Shown piece by piece: positions 8,491 through 17,657 of a stretch of 17,657 nucleotides of DNA. Position numbers and translations under genes: made by a program. Origin of the DNA: Zopfochytrium polystomum (taxonomy: Eukaryota; Chytridiomycota; Chytridiomycetes; Chytridiales; Chytridiaceae); the NCBI GenBank assembly GCA_025765615.1, contig JAIVFJ010000632.1:1-17657 (forward strand), written 5' to 3'. Numbering within the stretch: position 1 is the stretch's first letter; each line of letters starts with the position of its first letter. A model generated the notes under the pieces. That model did not search any database, had not been told where the DNA came from, and saw only the letters and a program-made list of their open reading frames with translations.

Positions 8491-10363
8491 ATGCCGCTGG
8501 TCACAGCCATTGCCGCATTGGCGGAAAGGCTCTTCGGAAAGCAGCTTTCGCAACAGCACCAGAACCTTCGCACTGATCACCGTCATCAGCAGCAGCATTG
8601 GGACGTCAAGGCTGACGTCGGAAATGGGGAAGTGGAGAACGAGGACGAGGACGAAGAGGGCAAGGGCAAGGAAGAGGACGTCGGCGAGCGGCCAGTCAAC
8701 GTCAGCCACTCTAAACCGACTCATCGTCACAAATACAAGGTCAACCCTCCAATGGAACAGAAGCCGTCGAGACACCACCAAATCCTTGAGCCCCATCACA
8801 GCCAGAAGCGAAAAGGATGGAGCGGCAGGAGCGAACGCCGTAAAGTTCTCCCGCACTCTCATTTTCCCCTCGCTCCAGCCCTGTCATCTCCAACCGCTCC
8901 CACATCAGCCCCACTCCACGTCCCGCTGGCTTCAACAGCGATCGCAACACCCGTCTCCCCAACGTTGAGTGGGGAAGTTCTCTCCAGTGCACCACAGCAG
9001 CAGCAGGAGCAGCAGGCTCGCCCCGAGCGGATGCACGAGGAGCAGCATGCGCTTTGGAGCACGCTGGTTGCCCTCGTCGACAAGCTCACTCTTCCCATCT
9101 TCTGTCTTGAGGTGCGTGCGTTGCCCCTCCCATTCTTTTTCCCTGTATTTGTGGTGACTCTGGCTGCTTGCTGCATGGGCCACTGTGACTCACTCCCCCC
9201 GATCGTCGTGTTTGTTGTTTTCCGCTGATCCGGGAAAAATGAAAAATTGTTTGTCTTTTCCGTCGCTGGAAGCCACCCATCGCCAACGGGCCGATTGAGT
9301 ACTACCGCGTTGCCGAAAGCGAAACGTACACCATTGGCCTCCTTGTGTTGAAGGCAGGACAGACGCTTCCCATCCACGACCATCCCGGAATGAGTGTTAT
9401 GAGGTGGGCTTGGACCATCACTCTTGCGCCCTTGCCCAAATGCTTTCTCACCGTCAAATATTCCTGCCCTCCAACAGCAAGGTCATTTACGGCGATTTGC
9501 ATGTGAGGTTTTTCGAATTATTGGAGCCGCCAGAAACTTCCCTCGCAGCAACACGCGTATCTGGTGGATGGCCCGCCGGACGATTTGCACGCGTCGTGTC
9601 AAACCGCATCATTTCGGCAAATACGCCAGAATCCCTCTTGACGATTCGTTTTGGGTCGGGGCCAAACCTACACTCTTTCTCAGCACACTCGGATGTTGTC
9701 GTTATTCTCGATCTGTTGGGGCCGCCATACGATGATGACCTGCGGCCTTGCACGTACTTTGGGGAGCCTTTATCCGTGTCATCAATAGGCAAGGAGAGAG
9801 AATTGCCTGGAGAAGCATCGTTGGACCCAAAAGGAATGGAATGCAATGGGACGCCTTCACCGTCGCGCGCATCTTTTCGGGACGCAAGCCCAAGCACTGC
9901 TTCAGCGGACTCCCCACCATCCAAGTATTCCTCAGCGCAGTTCTCGAGTTCTAGTTCAGTCCTTTCACGAACACCTTCACCTCAATCGTCCTCCCAGCCC
10001 CTCGGAGATCTACCAGAGGAAGCGTCATCCGCTTCCAAGAATTCACCGGAACTGGTTCGGCCCTCGAGTGATAGCGGTGTCGATCTATTCCAAGTTCACG
10101 AGAACCGGCCGAATCCCGACGACCGCGTCGATTACGAAGGGGCGACCGTGTTCCTTCCCTTCCTACGGAGCGGGCGACAGAATGATGAGCTCGACGCTTT
10201 TCAAGTCATTGCTAGGACTTACCGGGGCGCTACTGTAGTTTTGTCGGACGTGGAACGGGCGAGGTCGGCACGGGACGAGGCTTTGGTCAAGCTTGGTCGC
10301 GGAGTGGTCGCTGTCTGGGACGGGGTGATGGAGGCAAGAAGAGTGCGGTCGGGAACAAAATGA
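8491..10363 (+). CDS. ADO: ADO/PCO-family thiol dioxygenase (cysteamine or N-terminal-cysteine dioxygenase)
   Basis: Exons 8491-9111, 9273-9403 and 9478-10363 (introns 161 and 74 nt, GT..AG) join in frame to 545 codons. The enzyme uses non-heme Fe(II) and O2 to turn a thiol into a sulfinate, acting on cysteamine or on N-terminal Cys of proteins (ADO/PCO oxygen sensing). The cupin core is clear: HDHPGM gives His242 and His244, PNLHSF gives His316, completing the three-His iron site. CTYF (Cys342, Tyr344) matches the Cys-x-Tyr of human ADO that can form a crosslink. LDLLGPPYDDD is also typical. The core is unusually framed by a 207-residue Gln/acidic low-complexity N-terminal region and a Ser/Pro-rich insert of about 140 residues (346-485) before the tail. 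Human ADO is about 270 residues. The start is uncertain: the frame stays open upstream through the GA repeat. Substrate cannot be decided from sequence. Confidence 0.88.
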
Positions 10364-11535
10364 GTTCACATCCCGTTTTTCTGAATTGCTTGTTTGCTCG
10401 TCGTAAACGAAAATGAAGAAATCCCCGAATATCCGAAGTATGGATTACAAACTTGTGTCTATTCGTATTAGTGTCTGTGTGATGATGTGTCGGTGGATTT
10501 CGGGTTAGGACATTTTCGGTAATGCTGGATAATGAAGACTTGCGTGACCGAAAGACTAACAACCATTCGTAAAACCTACGAATTTCCCAAAGACATCAAT
10601 AAAGGTCACTCGCAAATGCTGCAAGTTTTCTGACTCTTTTCCAAACACCGTTAACGTGTTCTGCCAAATCCGAAGATTTTGAGTACTTCTCGAATCACCA
10701 CAGAGTGGATGTAGATGACTTTGACAGACTCCTCTATATCTCAACATTTTATAACGGAAACTTGTGTTGTGAGTGTAGTTTGAAGAGCGACAAGGAAGGG
10801 TGAGTAACTTAGTCTTTTTCATGGAGGTTCGTTACAAAGCAGTGTGCTAACCCACTTTCAAGCTGGACTATTTACATCTGCAGGATTTTGACTTTACGTT
10901 GCCACTAATGACTGGAATATAGAAGGAGTCGTTGTCACAGTGGTCCCAAGAAAGCACCTTGGAGCGACAAAAATTTGGGGAACATGGTATGTCTAGTTCA
11001 TAATCGGAGTCCTCCCATGATGCCCAGCTCACATCACTTGATGCGACTGGGCCCAACAACAACTCGCTGCGCCTTCAGTGCAATAGCATGGCTGCCACAA
11101 AGCTGACTTCACAGCCACCCTCAAAAAAAGTAGAAGAAGAGCTTGCAAGACTCTAAGCTAGATGTGGGCGCATGAACTTTTTGCATGTGCCGTGAATTGG
11201 TGCCTGTGACCCTGGAGTGATTTTGAATCTAAAAGTGCAATTCAATAATAATTCTTCACGAATGGATGAACGTTTGTGAATTTGCGTTGGCAGCAACCCA
11301 AAAATGAAAGCATCGTTCTCTGCAGCGACGCGAGACTCGAGAAAACATCTAAGGCTTTTGAAGAAGCTGACAGTAAACTACAGCTACATTACTGGTTTTA
11401 AGAGGTGCTGCTCTGAAACAAAATGTATAGGAAGAAAGCGAATTCATTCGTCTCAGCAAAGTAGAGAGCTTGCCTCAACCGCAGGCTCGCTATCTGACGT
11501 CTTGCTCAAAAAATAAGGACAGGATCCCAACCGAG
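10364..11535. other. convergent intergenic region
   Basis: It lies between the 3' ends of the dioxygenase and ras genes. An AATAAA at 10598-10603 (plus) could be the dioxygenase polyadenylation signal. Small frames occur (for example minus 11062-10868) but none has a recognisable domain. No supported gene. Confidence 0.55.
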
Positions 11536-12575
11536 TCATAAAAGAGAGCACTTCCCCTTCCCGCCTGGTTGAGGGGCCCGCCGTGGTGCATTTCCTCGTT
11601 GTGCTCGAATCATGCGGACAACATTGTAAAAAGCTCTACAGTAAGAGTAGAACAGATGACAAAAGCGGATGATCAGAAATGTCAAGCTAGTAAACCGGCG
11701 ATTACCTCTCTACATTCACACAAGTCTTAGCGCTCGTCTCCAAGAACTCGCACTGCAGCCGACGAGCCATAAACTGCCCTTCCTCCTTTGAAACTAGTCT
11801 TTCCCCGACCATGTCACATTTGTTACCAACAAGTATCATTGGAACGTAGTCCGAATCTTTCACTCTAACGAGCTGCTCTTTGAATCGCTCGATGCGTTGG
11901 AAAGTTGACCGGGATGTGATAGAGTAAACAAGGAGGAAGCCCTCGCCGTCCCGTATCCACTGGTCGCGTAGTCTGAGTTGGAGAAGGGGGGCGAGACAAA
12001 GTTGACAGTTTTAAAGTGATGCATTCCATAACAATAAACTCAAGGAGTGGGGCATACGCTGTGTACTCCTCCTGTCCGGCAGTGTCAAGAACCTCAAGGA
12101 TGCATGATTCGTCGTCGATTACGACTTGCTTTCGGTAGGAATCTTCGATTGTTGGGTCGTATGTCTGATCGTAAAAGATTAGGGCAGTGTAGTGCGGACG
12201 GATCGTACCTCGACGAAATGGTTCAGGCACAGTTGGATGGTCAGAGCTGAAGATGGATAAAAATAGAATGCCGAGGAAACGGTTATCAATAATGATCGGG
12301 CAGTTGTTGAATGAGGGGTCAGTTGACGGTAGTGATGGGTCTGTCGAAACCAGGTGCTCGATCCTCCAGCAACGACTAAGTATTCCCAGAACAGACGTTT
12401 GGCAGTGATTTCGCACCCTTCCCGTCCAAGATCTCCGCGGACCTCGTCCGTTTTCAGTTTTCGAGAGGGGTGTGTTCCGGGGAACGGATCGGGAAAGGTG
12501 GCAGAAACGGCGACGCAGATCTTAACCTGTCTTCCCGACACCTCCATCTCCGAGCACAACCAACTTGTACAGCAT
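11536..12575 (-). CDS. ras: Ras-family small GTPase (fungal Ras2 type), complete
   Basis: Five exons (12575-12527, 12246-12209, 12164-12058, 11972-11706, 11635-11536) with GT..AG introns of 280, 44, 85 and 70 nt splice in frame to 186 residues. This is a membrane-bound GTP switch, in fungi controlling cAMP/PKA or MAPK-driven growth and morphogenesis. Visible motifs are the P-loop GDGGVGKT (9-16), switch [11 protein letters not shown] (30-39), switch [10 protein letters not shown] (56-63), NKCD (115-118) and ETSAK (143-147). A basic Pro/Gly tail ends in CSLL (183-186), a CAAX box whose Leu end favours geranylgeranylation. The start [12 protein letters not shown] and [12 protein letters not shown] are characteristic of fungal Ras2 proteins rather than Ras1. 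The catalytic Gln (Q60) is kept, and position 11 (human G12) is Gly. Single-frame reading of this locus yields only fragments. Transcription starts within about 130 bp of the second retroelement's LTR. Confidence 0.93.
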
Positions 12576-12704
12576 TTTGTTCGCCAGTCAGAAGGACCAT
12601 AACAAAATACCGCCGATACCATTCCCTTACTGCACTTGAAGAAGGCGTTCATAACATTGCTTTTTCTCTTTGCAATTGCCCGACGCTCAGTTATAAAGTC
12701 TAGG

Positions 12705-13044
12705 TGTGAGACTACACTGAGGTCTCAGTGATAAAGTCTAGGGATTTTATTTGCAAAAACTAGCGTATCTGTCGTAAAACGGCAAGGATCAGGACCCTAT
12801 TATTATAACCGGTTCTTTAGTTTCCAAGGCGTTATCAAAGTTTACTTGCAGCTAACCCATCTTTATTATTGGGCCTGCTTTTACTACTTTTGTCTTAACA
12901 GTTTCCATTGCGCCAGGGATTTCTCAACATATTTTCTTTTTCAGTGACTAACGGAGACTGCCCAACTGCCTAGGGATGACCCCAAGCCTGCCTAATTTAT
13001 TTATTTTCGGCACTTGTACATACATGCATAGGGTTGGAGGGACT
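12705..13044 (+). repeat. 5' LTR-like repeat of the degraded chromovirus
   Basis: It aligns with 16410-16777 from TGTGAGACTACACTG to GGGACT; the right copy has 19 extra bases near 16686-16704. The repeat ends where the two copies diverge, which is not a clean CA. It begins 130 bp upstream of the ras ATG, in the space where the ras promoter should be. Confidence 0.8.
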
Positions 13045-13990
13045 CCACTTGTCACCCATCTCCTGCTGAGCCCCCTGACATTCACTGAGCCCACTCTTGC
13101 CTATCACAATCGTGACATAGGCAGTAGCCTAATCTGACCTATCCCAACCCTCTGACTCTTCACAGCTGTTCCCCTCTCTTACTCTGATCTCCCTCAGACT
13201 AACTTCTCTATTTTCTTGTTCCTGTGTTTGTCCCCTTCTCCTTTGATCATTGTGGCTTTATATGTGGTGGAGATATCTGACGACCCTGTAAGTCCAAAGT
13301 GCATGGGGTGGGTTTGCTGAGGTGATACCTTGACTAAGTCAACTATGGTTCACCGCTGATGGCACTTTCACTTCCTGCCTGGCCCTTTGGCGCTGGAACA
13401 ATAAAAAAAAATTTGTATCTGTTGTTGGATCAGCTGGCGCTGTGCGGTGCGCACCGCACAGCCTGAGCCTCATGGTGTAAGTCAATAGCTTTGCACTTTG
13501 CTCTATGCTACGTACCTGCGTGCACTGCTTACAAGGCTATGTTGCTTGCTGCCCCTCGATGTACTCCAAATCGAAATCACAACGTTGTTGGCAGGGCAAC
13601 AATCAGAATTTTGCAGAAAACTAATAAGGCTTCTTCAAGCCATGTGGCTGCTATTTGCGCTGAGATGCACATATATAACATTCTGAAGGACTATTCATTT
13701 GGTCGCATCTTGAAAGAACAATCGAGCAATTTGGTGAGCAGCTGGGCTGACTTGTCACGCTGGAGAGAACAAAATGGTGGTTGGAGGTTGTGGTACTTTG
13801 ATTTTCCCCTTAGCAAAATCTCTTGTAGCTCCTGCTGCAGGATACGTGGCAGATCGGCTTAAGTACGAGAAGAAGAAGCAGAAGAAGGTGGTAAGCACGC
13901 CGACTGATCGTGTAAAGTTGAAGAAGCATTTTCTGACTTTGGAGACCAATCAAATTCCGTAGAGAAGACGTCGAGGGCCTTGTTGGAAAG
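13045..13990 (+). other. 5' internal region of the degraded element
   Basis: No intact frame. TGGTGGAGATATC near 13266 begins with TGG and could be a tRNA-type primer-binding site, but it lies over 200 bp from the repeat end, so this is weak. Frames around 13774-13962 (Lys-rich, on both sides of stops) may be decayed pol sequence upstream of RT. The 24-bp palindrome at 13439-13462 lies here. Confidence 0.35.
13439..13462. repeat. 24-bp perfect palindrome
   Basis: GCTGTGCGGTGC is followed at once by its exact reverse complement GCACCGCACAGC. The centre is GC-rich while the surroundings (AAAAAAAAATTTG 20-30 bp upstream) are AT-rich. Confidence 0.9.
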
Positions 13991-14087
13991 AAGAGATTCA
14001 GGCCTTTTGAATGTTAAACCTCACTCCGTGGAACGTCAAGGATCACCCTGTTCCTCCTCTTTTGTTGGCTTCTCTCATTGAGATGCT

Positions 14088-14500
14088 GTGCAAGAGGATG
14101 AGTTATGGGATGTATCAGTTCACAGATGGCTGTACGCTGCGCCTTGCATGGTCGTTCCTAAGCCTAATGCTGGTGTACGCTTCATTCAATTTTTGAGACC
14201 TTTGAATGCTGTTGTTATTCGAGAGGCCAACGCACCTCCACCCCTTGCCCAGTTTACCATGGAGGTTGCTGCCTCTCATTTATTCTAAGCTGAGCAGTAT
14301 TTCCTTCTTCGATCAAATCACAGTTCATCCCAAAGATAGGAAGATGACTGCTGTTCAAACAACCATTGGTCAGATTTCAACTGTTGGCCTTCCTCAAGGC
14401 TATACCAACTCTCAGCACATGCTCAGAGGATTTCCAACATTGTTTTCTGCTGGCAAAATAGTGCACGTCCCTTTGTTGATGATGTCAAGTGCATTCTGGA
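14088..14500 (+). pseudogene. reverse transcriptase remnant (Ty3/gypsy)
   Basis: Read across at least two frames the RT landmarks come in order: ELWDVSVHRWLYAAPC, VVPKPN, RFIQFLRPLNAV, then after a frame change FFDQITVHPKDRKMTAVQ and LPQGYTNS, then back to the first frame FVDDVK at 14472-14489, equivalent to the catalytic YxDD. Frameshifts lie near 14285 and between about 14410 and 14470. The order and spacing leave no doubt about the family. Confidence 0.85.
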
Positions 14501-14605
14501 GTCCTTGGAGACGAGTCGCATGTCCTGGAGCTCGAGTTTTTGTCGTTAGCACTTTGGGCCATGGCTGGTCACATAGCTACCATTTTGCATCAGAAATGGA
14601 TCTGT

Positions 14606-14633
14606 AGCTACCATTTTTAGCAAAATGGTAGCT
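14606..14633. repeat. perfect 12-bp hairpin
   Basis: AGCTACCATTTT and AAAATGGTAGCT are separated by TAGC. A further GTAGCT/CATAGCTACC-type half lies just upstream (about 14573-14585), so the same sequence occurs three times in mixed orientation. Confidence 0.85.
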
Positions 14634-14686
14634 CTGGGACCAGGCATTTTCTGGAGGGAGTGGGGATTGAAACCAGTAGCAAGAAA

Positions 14687-14822
14687 AATGGTGGTGGGAG
14701 CTCCTGTTTTTCAAGAATGGGAGCTGGGGAAACCAGTTTCTGCCAAAGTTGTAGGGGAATGGAACAAGAGACAAGGAAAAATGGTGGTGGGAGCTCCCAT
14801 TTTCCAAGAATGGGAGCTGGAG
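14687..14822 (+). repeat. two tandem units with internal hairpin
   Basis: GAAAAATGGTGGTGGGAGCTCC...CAAGAATGGGAGCTGG-type units occur at about 14687-14736 and 14776-14822, roughly 89 bp apart. The second forms a perfect stem AGCTCCCATT (14792-14801) with AATGGGAGCT (14809-14818). The frame is open through both but shows no known domain. Confidence 0.7.
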
Positions 14823-15176
14823 CACCCACCTCAAGATGATCAGAGGGTGGATATTGAAGAAGGAGACAATCAACTTTATTATTTGCTCTGATGAAAAGAT
14901 GCTTCATTCACTATGAACAGCAATGTTTCTTGGCTTTTCCACCACTACCCAAGACCTGCCACCACCAGTTTTGACTTGTCCAATCACACCTTTCACAAGC
15001 CTCATGTTGATAACAACTGTTTCTAATTTTTTTTCCTGGTGCTTTTCCACACTAAGCTTGATCTTCAGGTTCAGACCTTTGCTTCTTGTTGGAACTTGCT
15101 AAGTCGTCCTCCTTTTGCAAATGCCTTTTCAATGTTGTACAGGGATTAAAGTCTGAAATTTCCCCAAAAATTAGTG

Positions 15177-15700
15177 AGGTTTTCAACAAGAATGAGGGAT
15201 GGGCTGCTTAAATAGGAGAGGGTTGGAATCAGCAGGGTGAAGGAAGAAGGAGGGGAAAAGAAGGGAAATGACATACAAAAGAACAAAACAATAAATTAAA
15301 CAACAAAGAAGAGAGAGGAGGAGTGAGTCACCAAACAATGGGGCTGAGCCATCAAACAAGGAAGACAACTCAGAAAATCATGGGGCATTTCTTGGCATTC
15401 AGCTGCCAAGAAGGGTGGAGGAGATGGGGAGAGCTGATTGGTGCAAAGAGGAAGACAGTCACTCACAGCCACAAAAGAAAAGAGAGACACACACAGAGAC
15501 AACAAACAGATAGATAAAAGATAAAACAGTAAAAACAGGAAAAACAGGATAAACTACTAATTGAAAAAATAAGTAAAAATCATTAATGAAGAAAGGAGAA
15601 AACCCCCTATGATCTCATACCCTTTCATGAGGCCTCTCATCATGGTAGCTTATGCAGCAGCTCTGTGTTAGCTCTGTGTACACCTGGATTCTGTACTTCT
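15177..15700. repeat. dispersed repeat, copy B (~525 bp)
   Basis: Second copy of the repeat at 3762-4302, same orientation on the plus strand, with scattered differences. Here it replaces the RNase H-integrase portion of the degraded chromovirus. Flanks outside the repeat are unrelated between the copies. Confidence 0.85.
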
Positions 15701-15859
15701 TGAAAAAAAATTGATAGAAAATGACGTGTGATGATTTTTAGGTTTTCGTGGTTCTAAATAGATAGTGGTTCACCAATGAGTATTAAATACCGGGGCGGAG
15801 GTGGTCATTCCCTCCACTTTTTGTTCTTGAGGAAATTGTGGGTCGTCTTGATAATAGGC

Positions 15860-16406
15860 TTGGGCTATTTTAAAAAGTCTGGGTTACAGTATAGCGTTGT
15901 AGAAACATTCCCTGCTGGACAGATTGTGGTACGAGCTGTCCATATCTCCCGTCTGAGACCCTTCACCAAGTGGGCTCCTGTAGACTCTGTGGAAGATGCT
16001 GTTACTAATAGTCTTGACGACTTTGAGAAAGAGCTTGAAGAGTGAAAGGCTGCCACTCGGCTCATGAAGAAACCTGCTTCCAAAACCACAACGGCCCCCT
16101 GGAGTGCATGTTGACTTCCTTAAGAAGTACACTTCGGAGGAAACTGAAGACCAAACTGCTGATGTAGAGTATCCTATTGAGAGGATCAAAGGTCATACCT
16201 TTGACGGAGAAAAAGTATTACTATCTGACCAAGTGGTTAGGATTCTCTACCAAACACGATTGGTACCAACTCGAAGAAGATCTTCACCCGCCTTGCAGTG
16301 CACGACTACTGGGAATTGGTGAAGACTGATGATCCTGAAGAATATCAGAAACGATTGAAATGGTCACAGCTTCCAAAGAGCCGCAAGTTCCGTGCGCCTA
16401 CTGCAA
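15860..16406 (+). pseudogene. integrase C-terminal region and chromodomain remnant
   Basis: The sequence YSVVETFPAGQIVVRAVHISRLRPF resembles the post-core region of gypsy integrases (the family's 'HVSRL' segment), quoted here only as a whole region of about 25 residues ending in SRLRPF. After a stop at 16043, YPIERIKGHTFDGEK opens a chromodomain; a one-base shift at the A-run near 16210-16215 leads into YLTKWLGFSTKHDWYQ and LEEDLHP. A final frame reaches a TGA at the start of the right LTR. It is a decayed chromovirus tail. Confidence 0.75.
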
Positions 16407-16409
16407 GGG

Positions 16410-16777
16410 TGTGAGACTACACTGAGGTCTCAGTGATAAAGTCTAGGGATTTTATTCGCAAAAACAAGCGTACCTGTCATAAAAACCGCAAGGATCAGGA
16501 CCCCTATTATTGCTCCTGGTTCTTTAGTTTCCAAGGCGTTATCAAAGTGTATTTGCGGCTAACCCATCTTTATTATTGGGTCTGCTTTTACTACTTTCGT
16601 CTTAACAGTTTTCCGTTGCACCAGGGTTTTCTCAACATATTTTCTTTTTCGGTGACTAACGGAGACTGCCCAACTGCCTAGGGATGCGGTGCCTGACAGG
16701 CTGTACCCCAAGCCCGCCTAATTATATATTATTTATTTTCGGCACTTGTACATACATGCATAGGGTTGGGGGGGACT
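16410..16777 (+). repeat. 3' LTR-like repeat of the degraded chromovirus
   Basis: Direct repeat of 12705-13044, same orientation, beginning TGTGAGACTACACTG directly after the chromodomain remnant. It carries an additional 19 bp (CGGTGCCTGACAGGCTGTA) missing from the left copy. No strong polypurine tract precedes it (only GCAAGGG). Confidence 0.8.
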
Positions 16778-17657
16778 TAGAGCATTTGTGGTGGATGCTC
16801 CAAGTCAGGGGGGTTGACTTGTCAATTTTCTCTCTCTCTGTTTTTGGGCCATTTCTCTTTTTCCTTTTTTCTTCAATCTGATTTCTGTCCATTGGCACCA
16901 ATACAGAGTTCCTTCAAATCCATCTGGCTCACAGAGGTGAGGGTAGTGAGAGATGGTACACACCTGGGTGTGTACATGGTCCCTTTGTGGGGCTCCTCTT
17001 AAGGGGCTGTGGGTGGGGAATGCAGCTGGCCCCATTCATCGACTGTGTGACATTGCCGGCTCTGTGTTGGAGTGGGGATCCCTGGCGCTTGCCCGCCGCA
17101 ATGACGGTGGTGGTGGTGACGACGACGGCGTCGTTGTCCCCAACCTTCCCTTCCCCGCGAGGGTGTTGGTGGCTGTGCCTGGGTGCAGCCCCCGACACCT
17201 GAGAGTTCGATCTACAAGCACCTGCCTCACTCCTATTGCTGTGAGGGTGAGATGTGTGAGTACGAGTGCAATGCGATAAAGCCCGTTGGTCAAGTGATCG
17301 TGCCGACGCAGCCTGGCGGGGTGCGTGTACGATCGCAGGTGTTTCCGCGTGCGAGTTCCCTGCTGGCGACCTTCCGACCCCTATATAGTCGACTCCCTTC
17401 TCTCTCTCTCCCCCCCCGTCGCTGGCAACGACGAGGGGCGCTAGGTCGCGCCCTGTCCGTCCCGTCGCTGTTAAACCGCTCCTGTTGTATTTGAGATTAG
17501 GTTCCTGAGATAAAAACCCCCCGTTTCCCTCTTCTCTCTCTTTATTCTGCGGTTGTGTTGCGCCCTCAGGAGTGCCCTTCCGTTTCCCCTGTAATCAGTG
17601 CTCCAGCACCGATCCTTCAGAGGATTGTCCCTCTGAATGTTCATTCTTTGTGTTTGA
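16778..17657. other. stretch without recognisable gene
   Basis: It contains the near-palindrome GTACACACC-TG-GGTGTGTAC (16956-16975), GGTGGTGGTGACGACGACGG-type short repeats near 17110, CT-rich tracts (17395-17415, 17530-17545) and a TATA-like TATATA at 17382-17387 followed by a pyrimidine-rich leader. This could be a promoter or the edge of another retroelement continuing past the window. Frames present are short and have no domain I recognise. Confidence 0.4.

Larger units (their letters stand above)
12705..16777 (+). mobile_element. degraded chromovirus between two direct LTR-like repeats
   Basis: Direct repeats at 12705-13044 and 16410-16777 both begin TGTGAGACTACACTGAGG and enclose plus-strand remnants of pol: RT around 14088-14500, then an integrase C-terminal region and chromodomain at 15860-16320. 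RNase H and most of integrase are missing, replaced by hairpin-rich DNA and a dispersed repeat. The RT motifs (LRPLNAV, TVHPK, LPQGYTNS, FVDD) resemble a fungal gypsy lineage different from the first element. Gag is not recognised. The LTR copies differ by many substitutions and a 19-bp indel, so this insertion is much older than the first. Exact LTR 3' ends and a target duplication are not clear. Confidence 0.8.

Noticed and set aside
9404..9477. ATG-initiated start of the third dioxygenase exon as a separate gene
   Set aside because: Its first residues come from a 74-nt GT..AG intron; splicing to exon 2 restores the cupin motif in frame.
11865..12416. A single 183-residue minus-strand Ras-like protein
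   Set aside because: That frame reads through introns 2 and 3; the five-exon model gives a full Ras with all G motifs and a CAAX box.
16953..17494. Protein genes from overlapping plus-strand frames near the right end
   Set aside because: The frames overlap, are low-complexity (GGT/GAC repeats, CT tracts), and show no domain or splice support.

Overview
The window is eukaryotic, most likely fungal. The Ras gene is of the fungal Ras2 type, introns are mostly short (44-280 nt) with GT..AG borders, and chromodomain-carrying Ty3/gypsy elements (chromoviruses) dominate. A cysteamine-dioxygenase-like gene beside a fungal-type Ras hints at an early-diverging (chytrid- or zygomycete-like) lineage rather than Ascomycota, but that is inference.

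Layout. (1) 1-7410: a minus-strand chromovirus with a 352-bp 5' LTR (7059-7410) and the first 205 bp of its 3' LTR (1-205, cut by the window edge). It carries gag, a -1 frameshift site, and pol (protease, RT, RNase H, integrase, chromodomain). The LTR holds a dense array of perfect heat-shock elements and a TATA box. An 11-nt sequence at the predicted 5' end of the RNA is complementary to the primer-binding site, the arrangement of Tf1/sushi-type self-priming. The copy is dead: a 2192-bp unit with a CATG target duplication sits in the RT (2548-4739), a frameshift lies near 2315, and the RT YxDD tyrosine is Cys. (2) 7411-7625: a minus-strand reading frame cut by the LTR, possibly the start of a disrupted host gene. 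(3) 7626-8490: no gene; a long (GA)n tract and a poly-T run. (4) 8491-10363: a complete three-exon gene for a thiol dioxygenase of the ADO/PCO family, plus strand. (5) 10364-11535: convergent intergenic stretch. (6) 11536-12575: a complete five-exon Ras GTPase gene, minus strand, ending in the CAAX box CSLL. (7) 12705-16777: an older, badly degraded plus-strand chromovirus between two direct repeats, with RT and chromodomain remnants, a 24-bp perfect palindrome, hairpins, and a second copy of a dispersed repeat also found inside the 2192-bp insertion. (8) 16778-17657: no recognisable gene; a short palindrome, a TATA-like site and CT-rich tracts.

Only two intact host genes are visible (ADO-like and ras). 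They converge on a 1.17-kb spacer and are hemmed in by retroelements on both sides. The most informative signals are in the LTR and leader of the first element: heat-shock-factor sites, self-priming complementarity and a textbook -1 frameshift module.
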